A DNA stretch of 64,000 bases, taken from the NCBI GenBank assembly GCA_018712245.1, contig DVHE01000007.1:45988-109987 (forward strand). The letters are read 5' to 3'. This document shows positions 1-7,829 of the stretch, piece by piece (within the stretch, counting starts at the first letter, position 1; each line of letters opens with the position of its first letter). The notes beneath the pieces were generated by a model. That model made no database searches. It saw only the letters and a program-made list of their open reading frames with translations, and had not been told where the DNA came from. This stretch comes from Candidatus Avoscillospira avicola. Its GTDB lineage: Bacteria; Bacillota; Clostridia; Oscillospirales; Oscillospiraceae. The translations under genes and the position numbers were made by a program.

Positions 1-302
1 CTCTCGCACTGGGTCTCCTGGGGACAGACGCGGCCGGAGAGGGCGGGCAGGGCGTTGGTGGAGGTGACGATCTCATAGGCGGCCTGGAAGTCGCCCTCGG
101 CCACCTTGGCGATGAACTCGGGGATGTGGATGTTGACGGGGCAGCCCTCGACGCACTTGGGCTTCTTGCACTTAAGGCACCGCTTGGCCTCTTCCACAGC
201 CATTTCGGCGGTGTAGCCCAGGGCGACCTCCTTGAAGTTGTGGTTGCGGACGTTGGGGTCCTGCTCCGGCATGGGAGTCTTGGTCAAAGTCATATTAGCC
301 AT
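1..302 (-). CDS. NADPH-dependent glutamate synthase/NfnB-type large subunit, N-terminal 100 residues (runs off window)
   Basis: Only the N-terminus is present; the gene continues beyond base 1. The visible protein has the cysteine-rich start of GltD/NfnB proteins: Cys42, 45, 50 and 54 (CLKCKKPKC then EGCPVNIHIP) and a second set beginning VCPQETQC at 93-99, which in this family bind 4Fe-4S clusters. The ATG at 302 has a GAGGTAG-like ribosome site about 7 bases upstream. It starts 12 bases after the stop of the FAD/NAD subunit at 315, so the two are co-transcribed. Together they look like NfnAB (NADH-dependent ferredoxin:NADP oxidoreductase), which couples ferredoxin and NADH oxidation to NADPH formation in anaerobes. 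Glutamate synthase small subunit is the alternative name given to this family; the missing C-terminus prevents a choice from this protein alone. Confidence 0.85.
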   Translation of the reverse strand, partial: MANMTLTKTPMPEQDPNVRNHNFKEVALGYTAEMAVEEAKRCLKCKKPKCVEGCPVNIHIPEFIAKVAEGDFQAAYEIVTSTNALPALSGRVCPQETQCE

Positions 303-314
303 GGTTGCTCTACC

Positions 315-1169
315 TCACTTAATCAGGTCCTGGCCCAGCTTTTCCAGGCGGCACATATGGGTCTTGTTGGTCTCGGCCTCGCGGTCCCGGTAGACGCCGT
401 TGCGGCTCATCAGCTCGGCGAAGTCCACCTTGTGGCCGTCAAAGTCGGGGCCGTCGACGCAGGCAAACTTCACTTCGCCGCCCACGGTGACGCGGCAGCC
501 GCCGCACATACCGGTGCCGTCCACCATGATGGGGTTGAGGCTGACGATGGTCTTGACGCCGAAGGGCTCGGTGGTCTTGGCCACGAACTTCATCATCGGG
601 ATGGGGCCGATGGCCAGCACTTCGTCGTACTGGTTGCCGGCTTCCAGCAGCTCCTGGAGCTTCACGGTGACGAAGCCCTTTTCGCCATAGGAGCCGTCGT
701 CGGTCATCAGGTAGAGGTTGTCGCTGGCGGCCTTGAACTCGTCTTCGAGGATGACGATGTCCTTATTGCGGAAGCCGACGATGACGTCCACTTCCACGCC
801 GGCCTCTTTGAAGGCCTTGGCGGAGGGGTAGGCGATGGCGCAGCCCACGCCGCCGCCGACGACGCACACCCGCTTCATGCCCTCCACTTCGGTGGGCTTG
901 CCCAGAGGACCGACAAAGTCCTGGATATAGTCGCCTTCGTTCATCTGACCCAGCATATTGGTGGACAGGCCCACCTTCTGGAAGATGATGCTGACGGTGC
1001 CCTTCTCCCGGTCATAGCCGGCGATGGTCAGCGGCACCCGTTCGCCCCGCTCGTCGATGCGGAAAATAATGAACTGGCCGGCCTTGGCCTTGCGGGCCAC
1101 GAACGGCGCTTCGATCTCCATGTAAGTGACCGAAGGATTCAGCTCCTTTTTGCACACAATCTTGTACAT
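315..1169 (-). CDS. nfnA: NfnA-type FAD/NAD-binding, [2Fe-2S] subunit (ferredoxin-NADP reductase alpha subunit / SudB-like)
   Basis: 284 residues with the ferredoxin-reductase fold: an FAD-binding barrel (about 1-95, with VPLTIAGYD), a nucleotide-binding segment beginning VCVVGGGVGCAIAYP near 101, and a C-terminal iron-sulfur motif with Cys222, Cys225 and Cys237 plus Asp217. One Asp and three Cys match the unusual [2Fe-2S] ligation known for NfnA; that comparison is family knowledge. Start chosen at 1169 rather than an upstream in-frame ATG at 1220: AAGGAAGG precedes 1169, and a sigma-A promoter has its -10 at 1225-1230, which puts the transcript start near the upstream ATG. The large subunit follows after 12 bases. 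Probable soluble electron-bifurcating complex supplying NADPH. Confidence 0.88.
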   Translation of the reverse strand: MYKIVCKKELNPSVTYMEIEAPFVARKAKAGQFIIFRIDERGERVPLTIAGYDREKGTVSIIFQKVGLSTNMLGQMNEGDYIQDFVGPLGKPTEVEGMKRVCVVGGGVGCAIAYPSAKAFKEAGVEVDVIVGFRNKDIVILEDEFKAASDNLYLMTDDGSYGEKGFVTVKLQELLEAGNQYDEVLAIGPIPMMKFVAKTTEPFGVKTIVSLNPIMVDGTGMCGGCRVTVGGEVKFACVDGPDFDGHKVDFAELMSRNGVYRDREAETNKTHMCRLEKLGQDLIK

Positions 1170-1224
1170 ATTGTTTCCATTCCTTCCTTGCGGCAGTTCA
1201 GATGAACGCCTCTTTGTCATGGTG

Positions 1225-1253
1225 ATTATACCAGTATCCCGGGAAAAAGTAAA
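1225..1253 (-). promoter_or_regulatory. sigma-A-type promoter for nfnA-nfnB
   Basis: On the minus strand: -35 TTTACT (1253-1248), 17-base spacer, -10 TATAAT (1230-1225), with TGG directly before the -10 (extended -10). Lies between the XdhC gene end and the nfnA start. Confidence 0.7.
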
Positions 1254-1279
1254 GGAATGCCGGATATAAATTTGGTCAA

Positions 1280-2185
1280 TTAGTCGGATGCTGCCACACC
1301 CGCCCGATGGGCGATCATCTGCGCCGTGATGGAGACGGCGATCTCTGCCGGGGTCTCCGCGCCGATGGCGAGGCCGATGGGGGAGTGGAGAGATTGGATG
1401 CGCGCTTCATCGATGCCGGCTTCCCGGAGCCGCGCCTGGGTGGCGGCCACTTTCTTGCGGCTGCCGATGCAGCCGACGTAGGCGGCGGGGCTCTGGAGGA
1501 GCTGCCGGAGGATCTCAAAATCGCCCTGGTGGCCCCGCGTCATCACCACGGCGTAGTCGTCCGGGGTCATGGTGATGAAGTCGGAAAGCCGCAAATAGTC
1601 CGCATGAATCAGCGCCTGGGCGTCGGGGAAGAGCGCGGGGGTGAGGAACTCGGTCCGCTCCTCCAGCACCGTCACCGAAAAGTCCACCCGGGCCAGGGCC
1701 GGTACCAGCGCCTGGGACACGTGGCCGCCGCCGAAGACATAGACCATCCCGGGCCGCTGCAGGGCCACGGAGAACCGGCCGCCGTGGACGCCGGGTTCGC
1801 TGTGGTCCGAGACGGCTGCCCCGCCGCCCTCCGTGAGGGTGAGATACCGCCCGGCGGCCAGGTCCGGGATGTCCGCCGGAGCCAGATAGTGGAACCACAC
1901 CGTCACTTCGCCGCCGCAGATCATCCCCAGGTCCGCTGCGCTCTCGTTGGTCAGGCGGTAGGTCCGCTGAGTGAAGGTTTTCGTCCCCAGCACCCGCCGG
2001 GCCTCCTGCTGGGCCTCGTACTCCACCAGCCCGCCGCCGATGGTGCCGGCCACCTGGTGGGCAGTCACGGCCATCATGGCGCCGGGGCCCCGGGGCGCGG
2101 AGCCGCGGCGCTCCACCACAGTGCAGAGAACCGTCGCTTCGCCCGCCGCTCTGGCCCGGGCCAGCGCTTCAAAGACTTCTTTCAT
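1280..2185 (-). CDS. XdhC/CoxI family protein
   Basis: 301 residues. The N-terminal XdhC/CoxI domain shows GSAPRGPGAMM at 28-38 and the conserved ICGGEV around Cys90. The C-terminal Rossmann-like domain shows FGGGHVSQAL near 151-160, YVGCIGSRKK, and SPIGLAIGAETPAEIAVSI near the end. XdhC proteins bind molybdenum cofactor and help its sulfuration and insertion into xanthine dehydrogenase-type enzymes. No molybdenum hydroxylase genes are visible in this window, so its client must be elsewhere. Start 2185 has GGGAGG 7 bases upstream. It ends 110 bases before the nfnA start on the same strand, with the nfnA promoter between, so it is probably a separate unit. Confidence 0.88.
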   Translation of the reverse strand: MKEVFEALARARAAGEATVLCTVVERRGSAPRGPGAMMAVTAHQVAGTIGGGLVEYEAQQEARRVLGTKTFTQRTYRLTNESAADLGMICGGEVTVWFHYLAPADIPDLAAGRYLTLTEGGGAAVSDHSEPGVHGGRFSVALQRPGMVYVFGGGHVSQALVPALARVDFSVTVLEERTEFLTPALFPDAQALIHADYLRLSDFITMTPDDYAVVMTRGHQGDFEILRQLLQSPAAYVGCIGSRKKVAATQARLREAGIDEARIQSLHSPIGLAIGAETPAEIAVSITAQMIAHRAGVAASD

Positions 2186-2258
2186 GCTGCTGCCTCCCGT
2201 TTCGCTTGATTGTTTTTATCATACCATACCCCGTGATGGGCCGCAAGGCAATGTCCTG

Positions 2259-2287
2259 TTGCAACTGGCCGCAGAACCTGATAAAAT
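2259..2287 (+). promoter_or_regulatory. sigma-A-type promoter for degV-family gene
   Basis: TTGCAA (2259-2264), 17-base spacer, TAAAAT (2282-2287), about 70 bases upstream of the ATG at 2360. The leader between them holds no recognised riboswitch. Confidence 0.6.
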
Positions 2288-2359
2288 GCCCTTGAGGGAA
2301 TATTTGCAACAGGCAAAAGGTGTGTGCCTGTTCCAATCGAAAGGAGACTGGAACTTGTA

Positions 2360-3208
2360 ATGAACATTCAAATCACGTCCGACTCCACCTGCGATCTCAG
2401 CCCGGAGCAGCTGAGGCAGTATCGGATCGTTCTGATGCCGCTGGCCGTGGCCATGGACGGGCGGGACTATCACGACGGGGTGGATATTCAGCCGCAGGAT
2501 ATTTACGACCACGTGGCCAAGGGCGGCGGCCTTCCGGTGACGGCGGCGGTCAACGCGGCCCAATATGAGGCGGTCTTCGCCCAGTACGCCCGGGATTACG
2601 ACGCGGTGATCCATGTCAACATCAGCGCGGAGTTCAGCTCCTGCTACCAAAACGCCTGCCTGGCGGCGCAGCAGTTTGACAACGTCTACGTGGTGGACTC
2701 CCGCAATCTCTCCACCGGCCACGGCCTGGTAGTCCTCCGGGCCGCAGAGCTGGCCGAGCAGGGCGTGCCGGCGGCGGAGATCGTGGAGACCCTGCGGGAG
2801 ATGACGAGCCGGGTGGAGGCCAGCTTTATTCTGGACCAGCTTCAGTATCTCAAGAAGGGCGGACGCTGCTCCGCCGTGGCGGTGCTGGGGGCCAACCTTT
2901 TGAAGCTCAAGCCCTGCATCGAGGTGCGGGACGGCAAGATGGGCGTGGGGAAGAAATACCGCGGCAGCTTTGACCACTGCCTGGAGGCCTATATCACCGA
3001 CCAGCTCTCGGGCCGGGAGGACCTGGAGCTTTCCAGAATTTTTATCACCCACTCCGGTGTGGAGGAGCACACGCTCCAGGTGGCCCTGGACACGGTGCGG
3101 CGGCTCCAGCCCTTTGCGGAAATCTGCGTCACCCGTGCCGGGTGTACCATCTCCAGCCACTGCGGCCCCGGCACCATCGGCGTGCTGTTCGTGCGAAAGA
3201 ATTCATAA
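2360..3208 (+). CDS. DegV family protein (fatty-acid-binding, FakB-like)
   Basis: 282 residues. DegV hallmarks: ITSDSTCDLSPEQ at the N-terminus, the HVNISAEFSSCYQNA segment, VVDSRNLSTGHG, and GCTISSHCGPGTIGVLF near the C-terminus. DegV/FakB proteins bind a fatty acid and present it to the kinase FakA for phospholipid synthesis; no fakA is nearby, so the partner is not shown. Start 2360 chosen because AAGGAG lies at 2341-2346; an upstream in-frame ATG at 2324 would precede that site. A hairpin with a 9-bp stem at 3236-3269 follows the stop but lacks a T run. Confidence 0.9.
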   Translation: MNIQITSDSTCDLSPEQLRQYRIVLMPLAVAMDGRDYHDGVDIQPQDIYDHVAKGGGLPVTAAVNAAQYEAVFAQYARDYDAVIHVNISAEFSSCYQNACLAAQQFDNVYVVDSRNLSTGHGLVVLRAAELAEQGVPAAEIVETLREMTSRVEASFILDQLQYLKKGGRCSAVAVLGANLLKLKPCIEVRDGKMGVGKKYRGSFDHCLEAYITDQLSGREDLELSRIFITHSGVEEHTLQVALDTVRRLQPFAEICVTRAGCTISSHCGPGTIGVLFVRKNS

Positions 3209-3307
3209 TTCGCCGGGAAATTCCATATCATTTGTGCAGCGCCGAGCCACCTTTGCGGCCCGGCGCTGCGGCAGTATCGGGCGCGGACAGAGAGGAGGCG
3301 CGGCGCC

Positions 3308-4372
3308 ATGGTAAAATTGCTCCACACGGCGGACCTGCACTTGGATTCGCCCTTTTCCGGCCTGCCGCCGGAGGAAGCGCTCCGGCGGCGCCGGCTCCAG
3401 CGGCAGATTCCCATGGCGCTGGCGGAGCGCTGCCGGGCCGAGGGCTGCGGCCTCTGGCTGGCGGCAGGGGATGTGTTTGACGGCGGACGCCTGGCCCCGG
3501 AGACCGTGGAGGCTCTCCAGGCGGCCTGGGAGCATTGCGCCGTGCCGGTGCTGGTGGCCCCGGGTAACCACGATCCCTATACCTCGGCTTCTCCCTGGGC
3601 CAGGGTAAAATGGCCGGGGAATGTCCACGTGTTTTCCGGCCCGTGGGAGGCAGTGGAGCTGGAGGCCCTGGGCTGCCGCATCTGGGGCGCGGCCTTTCAG
3701 GGCCGGGAGGCCCGGGGGCTGCTGGGCGCCGCGGCGGCCGGGAGCGGCCTCTGGGAGATCGGCGTCCTCCACGGCGAGGTGGCCGCCAGCGGCGCGTATA
3801 ACCCGATGACCGAAGGGGACATCGCCGCCAGCGGCCTAAACTACCTGGCCCTGGGCCATGTCCACCGGCCCCTGCTGCCCCGCCGGGCGGGGAAGACCTG
3901 GTACGGCTGGCCCGGCATCACGCTGGGGCGGGGCTTTGATGAGACTGGCAGCCACGGCGTGCTGCTGGTGGAGCTGGCGGGATCGGACTGCCGCAGCCGG
4001 CTGCTGCCGCTGCCCGGCCCGCAGTACCGCGTCGTTTCGGTGGCGGCGGGAGGGAACCCCCTGGCCGCGGCGGAGGCGGCGCTGCCGGCAGACTGGGGCG
4101 AGGACTATGTGCGCCTGGTCTTCACCGGCGAGGCGGAGGGCGTGGACTGCGAGGCAGTGGCGGCGGCGCTGGCGGGCCGGTGTCGGAGCCTGACCGTAAT
4201 AGATCAGACGACGCCCCGGCGGGACCTGTGGGCCGATGCCGGCGACGGAAGCCTCCGAGGCCTGGCGCTCCAAAGGCTCCAGGCAGCCCATGCCGCCGGA
4301 GAAGCGGCGGCGGAGCTGGCGGCCCGGTATTTGATCGCGGCCCTGGAGGGGAGGGACGGCCCATGGAGCTGA
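3308..4372 (+). CDS. SbcD/YhaO-like DNA repair metallophosphoesterase
   Basis: 354 residues. The calcineurin-type phosphoesterase motifs are all present in order: HTADLHLD (Asp9, His11), GDVFDG (Asp55), GNHD (86-89), LHGE (His155) and GHVH (184-187). The rest forms a C-terminal capping region without clear motifs. YhaO/SbcD proteins are Mn-dependent nucleases that work with an SMC-type ATPase. The partner is the next gene, whose ATG lies inside this gene's last codons (10-base overlap), indicating translational coupling. GAGAGGAGG precedes the start. Confidence 0.88.
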   Translation: MVKLLHTADLHLDSPFSGLPPEEALRRRRLQRQIPMALAERCRAEGCGLWLAAGDVFDGGRLAPETVEALQAAWEHCAVPVLVAPGNHDPYTSASPWARVKWPGNVHVFSGPWEAVELEALGCRIWGAAFQGREARGLLGAAAAGSGLWEIGVLHGEVAASGAYNPMTEGDIAASGLNYLALGHVHRPLLPRRAGKTWYGWPGITLGRGFDETGSHGVLLVELAGSDCRSRLLPLPGPQYRVVSVAAGGNPLAAAEAALPADWGEDYVRLVFTGEAEGVDCEAVAAALAGRCRSLTVIDQTTPRRDLWADAGDGSLRGLALQRLQAAHAAGEAAAELAARYLIAALEGRDGPWS

Positions 4373-6282
4373 TTGAGATGCAGGCCACCTTCGGCTGCCT
4401 GGACGGCGCGGTGCTGCGGCCAGCGCCGGGGCTGGACGTGCTGTGCCTGCCCAACGGCGCGGGGAAAAGCACCTGGACGGCCTTTCTGGTGGCCATGTTC
4501 TACGGCGTGGATGCCTCGGAGCGCAGGAGCCGGGACCGGCTACCGGTGAAGACCCGCTATCTCCCCTGGAACGGCAAACCCATGGCCGGGACGGTGCGGC
4601 TGCGCCACGGCGGGCGGGAGATCGTCCTCCAGCGCACCAGCGAGGGCGGAAGGCCCATGGACACCTTCCGGGCCTACGACCCGGCCACGGGCCGGGCCAT
4701 CGAAGGCCTCACCGGGGAAACCTGCGGGAAATACTTTTTCGGCGTGGAGAAGGCTGTCTTCCTGCGCACCGGGATTCTCTCCGGGGAGGCTTTGGCGGTG
4801 ACGCCGGACCGGGCGCTGGAGCAGCAGCTGCAAAATCTGGCGGCCACCGGACGGGAGAGCGACAGCGGCCGGGCGGCGGCGCAGACGCTGCGGCGCTATA
4901 AAAACCGCTGCCGCTATCATCAGAGCGGGCGCATCCCCCAGGTGGAGGCCCAGCTGCGGGAGACGGAGGCGGCGCTTTCCCAGGTGCAGGCGCTGCGCCG
5001 AGAGCGGCTCCAAACGGCAGAGGCGCTGGCCGAAGCGGAGGAGACGCGGCGATTGGAGAAGACCCGCGCCGAGGCGGCCAGGGCGGCCCGGGCCGAGGCC
5101 CTGTCCCGGCTCGAGACGGAGGCCCGGCAGGCCGCAGCGGCTGCCGGAGACTGCCCGCCCTGGGAGACGCTGCTGCGGCTCCGGGCGGAATTGGACGCCT
5201 GCGCCGCGGAGCCGGCGCCGCTGCCGCCGGCGCTGGACGGTCTGGGACCCGAGGAGATTTTGCCGGCGGCCCAGCGGGCGCTGGAGGCGCTGCGCAAGCC
5301 GCTGCCCCAGCCCTGGCGGCAGGGGATTACGGCGGCTGTATGCGCTGCCCTGGGGGCGGCGCTGTTGGCCCTCCACTGGACGGCGGCAGGCCTGGCCGCG
5401 CTGGCCCTGGCGGCGGGCGCGGCGGTCTGGGGCGCGCTGGTCCTGGGCCGGCGGCGGCGGGAATTGGCCCGGCGGCGGCAGCTTCTGGCCCGGTGGCAGA
5501 TACCGGCGCCGGAGGCGATGATGCAAAAGGCTGTGGCCTGCCGCGACAGCCTCACCGGCGCCTGGCGGCGGGAAGTGCTGCTGGAGGAGCTGCGGGCGTA
5601 CTTCCCGCGGGTGGCGTCGGTGGAGCAGGGGGCTGCGGCGGTGGAGGAGGCCCTGCACCGCCTGCGGGAGGCCCAGGCGACCCGGGAAAAGCTGCAAGCA
5701 GCCCAGAGCCAGCCGATGACCGAAGCGGCTGGGGACGGCGCGGCGCAGCTGGCCGCGCTCCGCACGAAACTGGAGGTCTGCCGGGCCCGGGAAGCGGACC
5801 TGGGCGGATTTGATACCCTGGAGGCCCGTCGCCAGGCTTTGGAGGCGGAGCGGGCGCGGCTTTTGCACCATGAGCGGGCGCTGGCGCTGGCTTTGGAAGC
5901 CCTGGAGGCTGCCGCAGCGGCACTGGCCGATGCCTATGGGCCGCGGCTCTCGGCCCCGGCGGGGGCGTATCTACAGTGCCTCACGGCGGGGCAGTGGGAT
6001 TCCCTGGTGCTGCAGGAAGACGGCGCGCTGCAGCTGCGGGAGGCGAAGAGCGGCCTGCTGCGGCCGCTGGTGTCGCTGAGCCGGGGCACCCAGGACCAGG
6101 CGTGGCTGGCGCTGCGGCTGGCGCTGGCGTCGCTGTTGCTGCCGCCGGACACGCCCTTGATTTTGGACGACGCGCTTTTGACCTTTGACCAGGGCCGCAC
6201 CCGGGCGGCTTTGGAGCTGCTGCGGCGCTTGAAGCGGCAGGTGCTGCTGTTTACCTGCCGCCAACTGGAGGAATCACAGTGA
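4363..6282 (+). CDS. YhaN-like SMC/Rad50-type AAA ATPase with a membrane-like segment in the coiled coil
   Basis: 639 residues. Walker A is PNGAGKST at 30-37. Long Ala/Glu/Arg-rich coiled-coil regions occupy about 170-310 and 380-530. The C-terminus carries an ABC-signature-like SLSRGTQDQ at about 571-579 and Walker B LILDD near 599. Between the coiled coils, about residues 322-362 are hydrophobic enough for one or two membrane helices, in place of the CxxC zinc hook of Rad50/SbcC. Start 4363 follows GGAGGGGAGGG and overlaps the upstream nuclease gene; a longer reading from 4180 only shadows that gene in another frame. Probably a DNA end-processing complex with the SbcD-like protein, possibly membrane-associated. 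Confidence 0.82.
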   Translation: MELIEMQATFGCLDGAVLRPAPGLDVLCLPNGAGKSTWTAFLVAMFYGVDASERRSRDRLPVKTRYLPWNGKPMAGTVRLRHGGREIVLQRTSEGGRPMDTFRAYDPATGRAIEGLTGETCGKYFFGVEKAVFLRTGILSGEALAVTPDRALEQQLQNLAATGRESDSGRAAAQTLRRYKNRCRYHQSGRIPQVEAQLRETEAALSQVQALRRERLQTAEALAEAEETRRLEKTRAEAARAARAEALSRLETEARQAAAAAGDCPPWETLLRLRAELDACAAEPAPLPPALDGLGPEEILPAAQRALEALRKPLPQPWRQGITAAVCAALGAALLALHWTAAGLAALALAAGAAVWGALVLGRRRRELARRRQLLARWQIPAPEAMMQKAVACRDSLTGAWRREVLLEELRAYFPRVASVEQGAAAVEEALHRLREAQATREKLQAAQSQPMTEAAGDGAAQLAALRTKLEVCRAREADLGGFDTLEARRQALEAERARLLHHERALALALEALEAAAAALADAYGPRLSAPAGAYLQCLTAGQWDSLVLQEDGALQLREAKSGLLRPLVSLSRGTQDQAWLALRLALASLLLPPDTPLILDDALLTFDQGRTRAALELLRRLKRQVLLFTCRQLEESQ

Positions 6283-7829
6283 ACGAAAAAGAACTCTATA
6301 CCGTGGTCGTGACGGACGACGAGCCGGAGCTTCTGGAGGCTGTCTGCACGATGATCCGCTGGGAGGAAATCGGCTTCCGGCTGGTGGGCAGCGCCGGCAA
6401 CGGCCTGGATGCCTTGCAGCTGGTGGAGCAGCTCCAGCCGGACCTGCTGCTCAGCGACATCCATATGCCCTTTATCTCCGGTGTGGAGCTGGCCAGGCAG
6501 GTGCGGGAGCTGCGGCCCATGACCCATATCGCGTTTTTGAGCGGTTACGACGACTTCGAGTACGCCCAAAAGGCCATTGAATACAACGTCATCAGCTATC
6601 TCCTGAAGCCCATCGGCATGGCGGACCTCACCGAGGCGCTGCGGGAGATCCACAAGAAGATCCGCCGCCATTACCAGTCCCTGCTGGCGCCCCGGAGCGG
6701 GCAGCAGGGCTGGGAGCCCTTCCTGGCGCCGCTGCTGCTGGACGATTTTACCGACGAGCAGGAGCTGTCCGAAGAGGCGCTGGCGGCGGCGGGCAAGGCT
6801 GCCGGGCTGTTTCCGGATGTGCCGGAGCCGACGTTCGTGGTGCTGGCCACGCGGATGGGGCAGGAAGCCGCCACGGTGGAGATGGCGGGCGCGGTGGACC
6901 TCATCCTTGCGCAGTACTATCCGGCCAAGAGCCTGTGTGCCGGACGCCAGGTGCTGACGCTGTTGGCCTCGGCGGGGGACTTTGCTTGGCTGTCCATCGC
7001 GCTGGACGAGCTGGGCCAGGCGGTGGGCCGGGTGTGGGGCTGTGCCTGTACCACCGGCGTCAGCCGCCCCTTCCATCACTGGGCCAAATGCCACAGCGCG
7101 GCCCGGGAGGCGGTGGACGCGCTGCGCTTTGCCGCGCCGGGCGCCGACGGCCTCCGGCGTCTGCCGGAGGCGGAGGCCGGAAGCGGCCGGAAGACGGACT
7201 ACAGCGCGCTGACGGATCAGCTGGAGAGCCTGCTCCGCAGTGGCAGCCGCATGGAATTGGAGCAATATCTCCATGAACTGCGGGGCAGCCGGGAGGACGT
7301 GACGCTGCTGCAGATTTTGGCCACGGCTCTGCGGGTGCTGGGGGCCGCCGCCAGCGACGCGCAGGTGCAGGAGCTGCGCCGCCGCTGCCACCTGGAGGAA
7401 AGCCCCTTCTCCGCCGTGCCGGAGGAGGAACGATGGAAGCGGACCGCCCAGCTGTGCCTGGCGGCCCGAGAGCTGCTTTCCAGCCAGCGCCAGGGCGGCG
7501 TGAGCCTCCTGTGCGACAAGGCTTTGGAGGACATCAACCGCAACTATATGGATGAACAGCTCTCCCTCAGCACGGTCAGCGAGCGGCTCCATGTGAGCCC
7601 GAACTACCTCAGCGCCAATATGAAAAAGTACGCCGGGGACACCTTTATCAATCTGCTCATCAAGAAGCGCATGGAGGTGGCCTGGGAGCTGCTGAAGACC
7701 ACCAACTGGAAGATTCTCGAGGTGGCCAAGCGGTGCGGCTACTCCGACCAGCACTATTTCAGCTACTGCTTTAAAAAGTATTACGGCGTTTCGCCGGTGG
7801 CCCTCAGACGGAGCGGAGGTGGGACATGA
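6279..7829 (+). CDS. YesN-type response regulator, REC plus AraC-type DNA-binding domain
   Basis: 516 residues, GTG start at 6279 with GGAGGAATCACA upstream and a 4-base overlap with the preceding stop. An N-terminal receiver domain (1-120) has the acidic pair Asp13/Asp14, phospho-acceptor Asp60 in LLLSDIHMP, and the conserved Lys in YLLKPIG. A long middle region (about 130-405) has no recognised motif. The last 100 residues form the AraC-type double helix-turn-helix (SLSTVSERLHVSPNYLS, then ILEVAKRCGYSDQHYFSYCFKKYYGVSP). It overlaps the YesM kinase by 4 bases. Likely activates the adjacent sugar transporter genes; that target is inferred from position. Confidence 0.93.
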   Translation: MNEKELYTVVVTDDEPELLEAVCTMIRWEEIGFRLVGSAGNGLDALQLVEQLQPDLLLSDIHMPFISGVELARQVRELRPMTHIAFLSGYDDFEYAQKAIEYNVISYLLKPIGMADLTEALREIHKKIRRHYQSLLAPRSGQQGWEPFLAPLLLDDFTDEQELSEEALAAAGKAAGLFPDVPEPTFVVLATRMGQEAATVEMAGAVDLILAQYYPAKSLCAGRQVLTLLASAGDFAWLSIALDELGQAVGRVWGCACTTGVSRPFHHWAKCHSAAREAVDALRFAAPGADGLRRLPEAEAGSGRKTDYSALTDQLESLLRSGSRMELEQYLHELRGSREDVTLLQILATALRVLGAAASDAQVQELRRRCHLEESPFSAVPEEERWKRTAQLCLAARELLSSQRQGGVSLLCDKALEDINRNYMDEQLSLSTVSERLHVSPNYLSANMKKYAGDTFINLLIKKRMEVAWELLKTTNWKILEVAKRCGYSDQHYFSYCFKKYYGVSPVALRRSGGGT

